A DNA stretch of 7,375 bases from UBA1189 sp045612925 (GCA_045612925.1 JAZKZX010000069.1:1-7375), one strand, 5' to 3'; positions 1 through 6,603 are shown, numbered from the stretch's first letter. Numbers and translations: made by a program. The notes: generated by a model not told the origin, from the letters alone.

Positions 1-7
1 AAAAATG

Positions 8-1246
8 CTACGCATAGCTATGCATGCCACCCAGCAAAAGGTTCACCCCGAAGTAGGTTATAAGCACGCAGAGGAAGGCTGCTATACAGTAGCGGTGGAA
101 GATTATAGGACAAGCAAAACGCTTCATGGAACGGCTGTGGATAGGTACGGCATACACAAGCATGGTGATGAGTGCCCACACCTCTTTAGGGTCCCAGCCC
201 CAATACCTGCCCCATGACACATTTGCCCACACGGCACCAATAAAGATGCCTGCTGTGAGAAGGAATAGGGCTGGATAGAGCATGAGCCGTCCTGCGATGT
301 GCAGTTGTTCAATGGTATGGTTATAATCACTTTTACGGTGATGCTGCACTTCGGCAACAATGCCACAGATAGCTGTACATGCCAATAGTACATAGGCTAT
401 CATGATAACAGCAACGTGTATACCCAGCAATGGCGAGCGTAGCACAGGTATCAGAGGTTCGTCGCCGTGGGTATAACTCAATACCATCACCGTAGCCAAC
501 ACCGCTCCGCATAGGCTACCGATAATCATGGCTATGCGTGCAGCCATCGTGCTGCTTTGCAGCATGTGGCGAAAGCCACTCCTGCGCTGGAAAAAGAAAC
601 CTATCATGGATAAGAGCAAGAGTATGTAGCCTGCGTAGGTAAGCCCAATGCCATAAGGGTCGTGACTGATGGAGAGCAGACTACCGCGATGATCCTCATC
701 GTAACTTGTCTGATAGAAACGGTATCCTTTGTACTTTAGTATCTTATTCATCGAGATGGTGCCCATAGTTTTAACACCTTCACAATCAATAATGGTGAGG
801 TGGCTGATATAGTCCTTGGGAGCATCACTATCGGGGTAGTACTCTACCTCGAAGTTGTCAAGTGCAATACGAAAAGGGAGTGTACACTCACTACCATCGC
901 TTACATAATAGGTCTTGACAGGAGGCATCCATTGGCGCAAGTGTACGCGCCCCTGCACCCCGATGAGGTGGGTGGTAAGTGCTCCTGCCAAGATGAGTAG
1001 CAGAGCCATATGCAGTCCGAAAGTACACACCTGCCGCCACATGCGCCAGCGTACTACATAGAATACACTGCTTACGGCCAACACTGCCCAGAGCGCTATC
1101 ATCCACCATGAAGTGTATATGGCTTCGGTGACGAAGTGTGTCCCATACAGCTTTTCTACAATGGTAGCCACCATAAGGATGATCACTATCACGGTCAATG
1201 TACAGAAGGAAAGATTCTTAAGAAGGGAATGAGTGGATATTATCAT
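8..1246 (-). CDS. ccsBA: Fused ResB-CcsA cytochrome c haem ligase (CcsBA, small form)
   Basis: This inner-membrane protein of 412 residues is predicted to carry haem across the membrane and attach it to CxxCH motifs of periplasmic c-type cytochromes (System II). The N-terminal part is ResB-like: three membrane segments (about 12-30, 47-65, 75-95), a short periplasmic domain with a typical ResB stretch (KGYRFYQTSYDEDHRGS, 173-189), and a fourth segment at 203-220. The C-terminal part is CcsA-like, with segments near 235-257, 272-297, 322-340, 357-370 and 384-407. The tryptophan-rich WWD motif lies at 340-357 (WANVSWGRYWGWDPKEVW). By comparison with characterised CcsBA proteins, H277 and H409 would be the periplasmic haem ligands and H79 and H384 the membrane ones. 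An AGGA lies about 11 nt before the ATG. The protein is much shorter than the roughly 900 residues of fused proteins such as NrfI, mainly because the ResB periplasmic domain is only about 100 residues. It is the last operon gene visible here; its stop is 7 nt from the window edge. Confidence 0.93.
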   Translation of the reverse strand: MIISTHSLLKNLSFCTLTVIVIILMVATIVEKLYGTHFVTEAIYTSWWMIALWAVLAVSSVFYVVRWRMWRQVCTFGLHMALLLILAGALTTHLIGVQGRVHLRQWMPPVKTYYVSDGSECTLPFRIALDNFEVEYYPDSDAPKDYISHLTIIDCEGVKTMGTISMNKILKYKGYRFYQTSYDEDHRGSLLSISHDPYGIGLTYAGYILLLLSMIGFFFQRRSGFRHMLQSSTMAARIAMIIGSLCGAVLATVMVLSYTHGDEPLIPVLRSPLLGIHVAVIMIAYVLLACTAICGIVAEVQHHRKSDYNHTIEQLHIAGRLMLYPALFLLTAGIFIGAVWANVSWGRYWGWDPKEVWALITMLVYAVPIHSRSMKRFACPIIFHRYCIAAFLCVLITYFGVNLLLGGMHSYA

Positions 1247-1267
1247 TTTCTGTAGTTCCTAAAAGGG

Positions 1268-1310
1268 AATGCCATCCTATAAATGCATTAGCAAATATAT
1301 GGACGGCATT
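1268..1310 (-). promoter_or_regulatory. Inverted repeat enclosing a possible ccsBA promoter
   Basis: In the gap between the DHOR gene and ccsBA, AATGCCATCC (1268-1277) pairs with GGACGGCATT (1301-1310). In RNA from the minus strand this is a continuous 10-bp stem with one G:U pair and a 23-nt loop. The loop contains TATATTTG on the minus strand (1292-1299), a full match to the Bacteroides -7 box TAnnTTTG. The -33 position is weak: TTC at 1319-1321, 19 nt away. Only four T residues follow the stem, starting 3 nt after it. It could be an attenuator or weak terminator that lowers ccsBA expression, an operator around an internal ccsBA promoter, or an mRNA-stability element. The sequence does not decide between these. 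Confidence 0.5.
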
Positions 1311-1342
1311 TGTTAGTAGAATATTTTTTGTTGTGATATTTG

Positions 1343-3022
1343 TTAGATTGCATCAAGGAACTTGATGACGGCATCGCGTTCCTCCTTGCTCAGCTCACGA
1401 AAGCTGACCACCGTCTGGTAAGCATCGCTCTGTTCGCTCACTCCATGCCACATGATGGCTTCAAGTGTGGTGCGTGCACGGCAATCGTGTAGGCGGTCGG
1501 CAGTGGGCGAGCCTGTCACCTTCTGATGCAAGCCACGTCCCCAAAGTGGTGTGGTGCGGCACCATCCCGTACGAATATCATTGACCATATGTAGTTTGTG
1601 TTGCACCATATCGGTATAAGGCCAAATGGTCTGCTCGGGATATGTGGGCAGTTCGTCACCTTCGAAAAAACGAGCAGGGTCACGCACCTCATCCTTGCCG
1701 GTTTTCCATGAGGGGCGATGACAGTAGGCACAACCAATTTCCTCAAAGAGTTCCTTACCGCGTTTCACCTTTTCGTCATTGACGCTGCGTACAGCAGGTA
1801 CGGCGAGTCCGCGATGCCATACCATGAGGTCGGTGTACTCCTTATCGGTAGCCTCTACAGGAAGATTCTTTTCGGTAAGGTAGGCATAAATGCGCTCTTC
1901 CATCGTGCCATCAAACCATGTAGGGTGAGTCAAGCGCAGCGAGTCGTTCGTGAGAAGCATATTGTTGAGATAACCCTCGAAAGCAGCCTGCACTTCGGGG
2001 TCTTGCGAGGATGTCTTGGCATAAGTGCCTGCAGCGTCGAGATAATGTGAACGGCGGTCGCTGCGGGTCACATTGGTGATGTTCCAAAAAGCATTGGCAC
2101 CCGCACCATCCTGCAGGGGACCACGACTCATAGCATAGGTGTAGCGGCGCACATAGGGAGTGCCGTCGCCACCCTGTGCGGTATTCTTATAAAAGTTTTT
2201 CCACTGCCCGTTTTCGAAATAATTGGTATTGAGTCCGTTAGTCATAAAGCCGTCTTTCTCCTGCTTGGCCCACTCGTTGATGATGTCTTCGTCGGTGATG
2301 GCATCGAGTAGTCCAGTACCGTAGATACCAATGGTAGACTCCAGCTTCACACCATACTCGCGTGCGTCAATGAGGGCACGTACCTCGTCAGAGCCTTCGT
2401 TGTAGGCATAGATAGCGGTCTTGGGCATGGTTACCTCGGGGTATTGCAGTTCGTAGGTCTCACCATCGGGGAAACGGTTGCCCCAAAGGTCTGTATAGTC
2501 TTTCCACTCTACCATAATCTGGCTCTCATCAACAGGAGCCTTGAAAGGGGCAACAGCGTGGCTTTGGGGCATACCCGACAGCCAACTCACATAGCTCTCG
2601 TCGTCGGTATTGTATACCACGAGCAAGCATCCGTTGCCGATCTCATTGGTATTGAACGCGCCTGCCTCGATGCGCTTGCCGTGGCCATAGCCTGGGTGAC
2701 AATGTACGCAAGAGGTACGGATGTAGACAGGGCCGAGGCCTGAGCGCAATCCGCTGTGCTGGGTATTGAAGGGGTCTTCAAAGAGTGTTTCACCATTCTT
2801 GAATGAGGCATACATACCCGAACTCAATACTGACTGGGTCGGTTGTTCAAAGGCATTGTAGGTCGCGAGTGTGGTGGTACCCAATTGTCCGCCAGCATAG
2901 TACCATTCGGGGAACTCTTGTGGGGTGACAGGGATTTCGCCTCCACCAGTAATATTCTCTGGTTCACAAGCCGTGAAGGCTACACCAAGTGCAAGGATGA
3001 TAGGGAGTTTATTATATTTCAT
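1343..3022 (-). CDS. Di-haem DUF1111/DHOR-family lipoprotein (thiol oxidoreductase-like)
   Basis: This is a 559-residue exported lipoprotein of the di-haem oxidoreductase family (DUF1111/DHOR), distantly related to MauG and di-haem peroxidases. A lipoprotein signal peptide ends in FTAC with C19 as the lipid-bearing Cys. Two haem c motifs are visible: CVHCH (105-109) in the N-terminal domain and CAYCH (431-435) opening the C-terminal cytochrome c domain. Other family landmarks are TTPLWGRG (490-497) and LHDCRARTTLEAIMWHG (511-527), where H512 or H526 may serve as ligand. C514 stands where I recall Gly in other members, and C488 is also nearby. The exact substrate of the family is unsettled. 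Next to imelysins it is thought to act in iron handling, for example as a redox partner, but this is inference. Its ATG lies 7 nt after the imelysin stop, so translation is probably coupled. Both haems need a c-type maturation system, which the next gene, ccsBA, supplies. Confidence 0.94.
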   Translation of the reverse strand: MKYNKLPIILALGVAFTACEPENITGGGEIPVTPQEFPEWYYAGGQLGTTTLATYNAFEQPTQSVLSSGMYASFKNGETLFEDPFNTQHSGLRSGLGPVYIRTSCVHCHPGYGHGKRIEAGAFNTNEIGNGCLLVVYNTDDESYVSWLSGMPQSHAVAPFKAPVDESQIMVEWKDYTDLWGNRFPDGETYELQYPEVTMPKTAIYAYNEGSDEVRALIDAREYGVKLESTIGIYGTGLLDAITDEDIINEWAKQEKDGFMTNGLNTNYFENGQWKNFYKNTAQGGDGTPYVRRYTYAMSRGPLQDGAGANAFWNITNVTRSDRRSHYLDAAGTYAKTSSQDPEVQAAFEGYLNNMLLTNDSLRLTHPTWFDGTMEERIYAYLTEKNLPVEATDKEYTDLMVWHRGLAVPAVRSVNDEKVKRGKELFEEIGCAYCHRPSWKTGKDEVRDPARFFEGDELPTYPEQTIWPYTDMVQHKLHMVNDIRTGWCRTTPLWGRGLHQKVTGSPTADRLHDCRARTTLEAIMWHGVSEQSDAYQTVVSFRELSKEERDAVIKFLDAI

Positions 3023-3029
3023 AGATGAG

Positions 3030-4190
3030 TTATTTGTTGATTTCCTTATTCAAAGCATTCATCACCTCTGTACTCAAGAGGGCCTCCAACGCATTTACAG
3101 CATCGATGGCATTGTCTGTAGCAACACTCTGTGCAGTAAAGTAAAAAGGTTCGGGAATTGCACCAATAGCAGTCTTGGCAACATTGATCTGTGCCAATAC
3201 ACGCTCATCAAGGTCAGCATCCACACGTTTGATGAAGTCGCTGAGCGATGCGCCACCCTTACGGCTGCCAGCATAGGCGTGTTCGATGCTGATGATATTG
3301 CCCACAAAGTCGACGATGGAGTTGAGCGCATAGGGCGACTCGATATAGTTGCGGTCGCTACCGCTGTTGGGCATACCCATCTTGGTGTTGGCCACCTCAT
3401 CGGCAATGGTCACACAGCCTTGCACGAGGTCCTCCACCGCCTCTTGATAGGTGATATAGGTACTACCAGCCTGACCGGCACGCTTCATGTTGGCACCGTA
3501 GTTCATGGCAGGCTCCAACTCGGCATCAGCGAGTATCTGCTGCTTCTCCTCTGTGATAGCATCAATACCAGCCCATGAGGCTTCGAGGTATACACACTGG
3601 TTGCGCAGGTCCTCAGCTACCCCTACGAGATATACTAACTCCTCGGCCGTATATTGGGTGCTGTGTGTCGATGAGGTCTGACCATCGGCACTCAACTCAT
3701 AAAGCATATATTCTACCGCATGGAAACCGAGCAAACCGAAGCCCAAGTTGCTGATGTCCCAAGCCTGACCACCCTTGAGGTTGGTGAGCAGGGTACTCAT
3801 GGCATTCTTGTCGAGTGGCCATGAATCTATGTGCGGGTCGATGTTGTAGTCGGCAGCGGCACCATAGAGAAATGCCTCGCTCTTTTCCCAATAGTCGCGG
3901 CTCAGCATCCAATAATTCCCAGCCTCGGCAATCATGGCTTGTGTCAGTGTACCATCGGCATGTGCTTCTTGGATGTCTACGCAAGCATCGGCCAGCAGGA
4001 TGGCATTGTCGGCCATACCTTTGTAGGTAGGCACGATGGTGTAGTCAACATAATCGCTGGTGATGGATTGGAACAACTTCTCTTTTGCGTTGTCAACAGT
4101 CTCCACGTTTTCAGGTTCGCAAGCGGTGAAGCCTACAGTCATTGCCATGCAAGCAAGCACGGCAAGAGGTGTCTTGATAGTCTTTTTCAT
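3030..4190 (-). CDS. Imelysin family lipoprotein (peptidase M75-like, iron-associated)
   Basis: This 386-residue lipoprotein belongs to the imelysin family, which includes IrpA, IcmP and the EfeO M75 domain. These proteins sit in the periplasm or outer membrane and are linked to iron acquisition; protease activity is doubtful for most. The signal peptide (1-23) ends in the lipobox FTAC with C24 modified. The family GxHxxE motif is intact at 155-160 (GFHAVE, with H157 and E160). Other landmarks are DSWPLD (122-127) and ESPYALNS (284-291). The mostly helical makeup fits two related helical bundles, as in known imelysin structures. Length is normal for the family. It lies 27 nt after the porin gene with no terminator between them, and 7 nt before the DHOR gene, so all three are probably one transcript. 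The start is chosen because it gives a standard Lys-rich lipoprotein leader. Iron is the most likely ligand, by family and neighbours rather than direct evidence. Confidence 0.95.
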   Translation of the reverse strand: MKKTIKTPLAVLACMAMTVGFTACEPENVETVDNAKEKLFQSITSDYVDYTIVPTYKGMADNAILLADACVDIQEAHADGTLTQAMIAEAGNYWMLSRDYWEKSEAFLYGAAADYNIDPHIDSWPLDKNAMSTLLTNLKGGQAWDISNLGFGLLGFHAVEYMLYELSADGQTSSTHSTQYTAEELVYLVGVAEDLRNQCVYLEASWAGIDAITEEKQQILADAELEPAMNYGANMKRAGQAGSTYITYQEAVEDLVQGCVTIADEVANTKMGMPNSGSDRNYIESPYALNSIVDFVGNIISIEHAYAGSRKGGASLSDFIKRVDADLDERVLAQINVAKTAIGAIPEPFYFTAQSVATDNAIDAVNALEALLSTEVMNALNKEINK

Positions 4191-4217
4191 TGATGTTTGT
4201 ATTATGTTATTATCTTA

Positions 4218-5480
4218 TTATCTAAAGAATCCCGAATAAGCCACGCCTACCGACACCGAAGGTTCATCGTTATATCCCTTGGCCATGAAGCGGTGGCTAT
4301 ACTCTGCCTTGATGACAATCTCGCTCATAGGGTAATAGTTGAAACCTGCTGCTATGCGCTGGCAACCACACCAAGCGTAGTCCATCACATTGGCAGAGGT
4401 CTTGAACATCGAGTCATACCCCTCATAGCGACTAAAGAGATAGAGTCTCTGATTATCTCCGCGCATCTTCTCTATCTGTGAGAACACATCGTAACCAACC
4501 TCTATGCCATAGGCTATGGCATCAGAAGCCACATCTTGCTTGGGCGAAGGAGAGTCGTTGCGCATGGTTTTGTTGTAGCGTGTAATCAGTTCCGAATCGT
4601 TCAGGTGCCCATAGTCAAAGTTGCCGCGTGCCACCCAGTTGTATTTGTTATAGGTAAAGTCGAAAGCACCGATAAGTACTGTGCCTTTCGCATCCTTGTA
4701 TCGTTCGGCATCCGTAGCACTCAATGTATTCTTGAAGGTATTGCCAGCATAGCCGCTCACAGCCATGCGCAAGCCAGAGAACGAATAGTTGTCGATACGT
4801 AGCGCTACAGCATAGTTGTTGGCTATCTTGAACTCATAAGGACTTCCAGCGCCATCATGAATCCAACCTTGTCGGCCGAAGCGGTCAGAGTCCAAGCCCG
4901 CCAGCACCTGCGCTTCGTAGCGCCAATGCGTGGTACGCCCCCACAGGCTCACGCCCGTCTCGTGCCAAGTACAAGGCATAATGGTATTCTCGCCTTCGGG
5001 GCGGTATACTGTGAAGAACTCTGTGGGTAGGTGATGCTGATTCGTAGCACCTATAGGCACGATGATGTGTCCCATACGCAAGTTAATCGCACGTGACCAC
5101 GACTTCTGAATCCAAAACTGCTCCAAGGCGACCTCGCCTCCGCGTTCTACTTCTGATTCGTATTCGCCCCCCTCTTCCTCTTCTATCTCCATGGCACTCT
5201 CTGTACCACCATGTTCAAACTCGATTTCAGAACTCATTGTCCATCCCTTTCCGAAGTCATATCCTACGAAGAATACCACATGAGGAAGGTCGGCACGCCC
5301 GTGGCTGGCAGCATCCTTATAGTTTGCCGCATCGGTGTAACGCATATATTTGTCCGAATAGAAGTTGCGCGTCATCACTGCTTCGCCATAGCCACCCAAT
5401 GTTAGTCGGGAGGGGCGTTCCTGAGCTACCGCCATGCTTGTCATTGCCGCAAGCAATAAATTAAATATAAGCCTTTTCAT
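4218..5480 (-). CDS. Outer-membrane beta-barrel porin (OprO/OprP-like)
   Basis: This is a predicted outer-membrane porin and the first gene of the operon. The chosen ATG gives 420 residues with a clean signal peptide, MKRLIFNLLLAAMTSMAVAQ, probably cut after AVA. An in-frame ATG 15 nt upstream (5495) would add MHNDN. I prefer the inner start because the promoter -7 box ends only about 13 nt before the outer one. The mature protein has alternating polar/aromatic strands typical of a beta barrel, for example LTLGGYGEAV at the N-terminus, WIQKSWSRAINLRMGHIIVP, and VSVGVAYSGFFR at the C-terminus with near-terminal Phe residues. It resembles Bacteroidota porins annotated as phosphate-selective, but the substrate cannot be read from sequence. 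A Glu-rich segment (residues 85-116 from the chosen start) holds 14 Glu in 32 residues, which argues against a phosphate preference and suits cation binding. In this operon, passage of iron or an iron complex is a reasonable inference. Confidence 0.88.
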   Translation of the reverse strand: MKRLIFNLLLAAMTSMAVAQERPSRLTLGGYGEAVMTRNFYSDKYMRYTDAANYKDAASHGRADLPHVVFFVGYDFGKGWTMSSEIEFEHGGTESAMEIEEEEGGEYESEVERGGEVALEQFWIQKSWSRAINLRMGHIIVPIGATNQHHLPTEFFTVYRPEGENTIMPCTWHETGVSLWGRTTHWRYEAQVLAGLDSDRFGRQGWIHDGAGSPYEFKIANNYAVALRIDNYSFSGLRMAVSGYAGNTFKNTLSATDAERYKDAKGTVLIGAFDFTYNKYNWVARGNFDYGHLNDSELITRYNKTMRNDSPSPKQDVASDAIAYGIEVGYDVFSQIEKMRGDNQRLYLFSRYEGYDSMFKTSANVMDYAWCGCQRIAAGFNYYPMSEIVIKAEYSHRFMAKGYNDEPSVSVGVAYSGFFR

Positions 5481-5508
5481 ATTGTCATTATGCATTTTTT
5501 AACGAGTG

Positions 5509-5539
5509 CAAAGGTAGGGTGAAACCTACAAGGGTACAA
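5509..5539 (-). promoter_or_regulatory. Promoter of the porin-imelysin-DHOR operon
   Basis: Read on the minus strand, TTG (5537-5539), a 20-nt spacer and TACCTTTG (5509-5516) match the Bacteroides -33/-7 consensus TTG-N19-21-TAnnTTTG. Transcription would start near 5502-5505. That leaves a leader of about 23 nt to the ATG at 5480 but only about 8 nt to the ATG at 5495, which favours the inner start. The -33 box lies inside AGGGTACAA (5531-5539), one arm of an imperfect inverted repeat, so a regulator bound there could control access. Confidence 0.72.
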
Positions 5540-5574
5540 TACTCTTTTTTAAGTATTTTAACACTTGTATCCCT
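5527..5574. promoter_or_regulatory. Candidate operator: nested short inverted repeats between divergent promoters
   Basis: Several symmetric elements lie here. TACAAG (5527-5532) faces CTTGTA (5564-5569), both perfect 6-mers. AGGGTACAA (5531-5539) faces TTGTATCCCT (5565-5574), an inverted match with a one-base insertion. AATACT (5538-5543) faces AGTATT (5552-5557) around a T-rich centre. One arm overlaps the -33 box of the porin promoter. LuxR-type regulators usually bind imperfect palindromes as dimers, and the adjacent regulator gene makes it the obvious candidate. The region is A+T rich, so some of the symmetry may be chance. Confidence 0.4.
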
Positions 5575-5592
5575 CCTTTAATTACTGATTTT

Positions 5593-5605
5593 TGGGTATT
5601 GCCCA
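5593..5605. promoter_or_regulatory. Small palindrome over the regulator promoter
   Basis: TGGGTATTGCCCA has perfect 4-bp arms (TGGG/CCCA) around five bases and covers the -33 TTG (5599-5601) of the regulator promoter. The GGGTA core recurs at 5532-5536, and its near match GGGATA appears inverted at 5568-5573, so all three may be copies of one binding site. Autoregulation is possible. The arms are short, so confidence is low. Confidence 0.3.
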
Positions 5606-5629
5606 TGTGTAAATAAGCAAGTAATTTTG
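5599..5629 (+). promoter_or_regulatory. Promoter of the di-iron/LuxR-type regulator
   Basis: TTG (5599-5601), a 20-nt spacer and TAATTTTG (5622-5629) match the Bacteroides -33/-7 consensus, with the same spacing as the divergent porin promoter. Transcription would start near 5633-5636, giving a leader of roughly 12 nt to the first ATG at 5647. The two -33 boxes are 59 bp apart, so one protein bound between them could affect both promoters. Confidence 0.68.
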
Positions 5630-5646
5630 CACCACGATAATATTAG

Positions 5647-6603
5647 ATGATGATTAACAATAATGAATACAAGTCTTGCGACAAAATGCGCGACTTGGTA
5701 AAGGGTAACAGTGCGCTCATACTTGTGATGGGGCGCTTTGGCATATCATTAGGGTTTGGAGACAAATCTGTGCATGAGGTATGCCAGATGCATAATGTAG
5801 ACGAGGCAACCTTTCTTGAAGTAGCCAACTTCGTGTCGGATAAGAACTATAACTATGAAGATATCTCTCTGCCTTCACTCATCGGGTACTTGAAGCAAGC
5901 CCACGAATATTTCCTTGATTTCAACTTACCCAATCTACGCCGTAAACTCATTGAATCCATTGACTGTTCGGGAAGCAACGATATCGCCATGCTTATCGTC
6001 CGTTTCTACGATGAGTATGTAGCCGAAGTACGCAAACATATGGAGTATGAAAACGATGTGGTGTTCACCTATGTAGAACAACTGTCGCAAGGTTTTCTCA
6101 GCCGTGACTACACCATTGCAGCTTTTGCTGGAAAACACGCTCCAATTAGCGATAAGCTCAAGGAACTGAAAGACATTATTATCCGTTACTATCCAGAAAA
6201 AAACAATTACTTACTTAATGCTGTGTTGCTCGAAATCATTCTTTGCGAACAAGACCTTACTTCGCATTGTATGATTGAAGATAAACTCTTCGTGCCTGCA
6301 GTTAAACTTATTGAACAGCAATTGGAAAAGAACGAAACAGTTCTCTATACGGATGAACCTATTGACGAAACAACAGAAAAAGACAAGACTGATTTATTAA
6401 GTGACCGCGAGAAAGACATTCTTATAGGTATAACTAAAGGCCTAAGCAACAAAGAAATTGCCGACGCCCTCAACATATCGGTACATACAGTTACTACGCA
6501 TCGTCGTAACATCTCCCAAAAATTACAGATACACACCATTGCAGGACTTATCATCTATGCTATCGCTAACAAGTTGGTGAATATTGAGGATATACGACAG
6601 TAA
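5647..6603 (+). CDS. RIC/YtfE-like di-iron hemerythrin domain fused to a LuxR-type HTH regulator
   Basis: This 318-residue cytoplasmic regulator is divergent from the porin operon. Residues about 15-65 resemble the ScdA_N/DUF542 domain (SVHEVCQMHNVDEATFLEVA), and about 75-226 resemble the hemerythrin-like domain of RIC proteins such as YtfE and ScdA. Predicted iron ligands are H86, H131, E135 (HMEYE), H164 (GKH), H207 and E211 (HCMIE). Their order and spacing parallel YtfE H84, H129, E133, H160, H204 and E208. The paired Cys expected in ScdA_N are missing: the site reads FGISLGFGDK. An acidic linker (about 228-249) leads to a LuxR/GerE helix-turn-helix (250-312), with LSDREKDIL, GLSNKEIADALNIS and VHTVTTHRRNISQKL in order. 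There is no receiver domain, so the input is probably the di-iron site, sensing iron, oxygen, peroxide or NO. Its target is probably the neighbouring operon and perhaps itself. Two ATGs (5647, 5650) are adjacent; either could be the start. Local G+C is well below that of the gene to its right. Confidence 0.9.
   Translation: MMINNNEYKSCDKMRDLVKGNSALILVMGRFGISLGFGDKSVHEVCQMHNVDEATFLEVANFVSDKNYNYEDISLPSLIGYLKQAHEYFLDFNLPNLRRKLIESIDCSGSNDIAMLIVRFYDEYVAEVRKHMEYENDVVFTYVEQLSQGFLSRDYTIAAFAGKHAPISDKLKELKDIIIRYYPEKNNYLLNAVLLEIILCEQDLTSHCMIEDKLFVPAVKLIEQQLEKNETVLYTDEPIDETTEKDKTDLLSDREKDILIGITKGLSNKEIADALNISVHTVTTHRRNISQKLQIHTIAGLIIYAIANKLVNIEDIRQ

Noticed and set aside
1247..1342. A clear rho-independent terminator ending the operon before ccsBA
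   Set aside because: The stem has a long 23-nt A+T-rich loop and only a short T stretch, so it is recorded as a regulatory candidate instead.
2925..3578. A 217-residue open frame on the plus strand, opposite the imelysin-DHOR junction
   Set aside because: It overlaps two strongly supported genes antisense, has no recognisable domain or plausible promoter, and its composition follows from the codon pattern of the minus-strand genes.
3030..4190. Calling the imelysin a working protease
   Set aside because: The GxHxxE motif alone does not show proteolysis, and characterised relatives are linked to iron uptake instead.
3831..4193. Plus-strand frame of 120 residues opposite the imelysin start
   Set aside because: It is antisense to the signal peptide and first helical region of a clear gene and shows no domain features.
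4218..5480. Firm assignment of the porin as phosphate-selective
   Set aside because: The family label is broad, the protein has a strongly acidic segment, and there are no phosphate-uptake genes nearby.
5481..5495. The upstream ATG (5495) as the porin start
   Set aside because: It lies only about 8 nt after the predicted transcription start and adds MHNDN in front of an already complete signal peptide. It remains possible.
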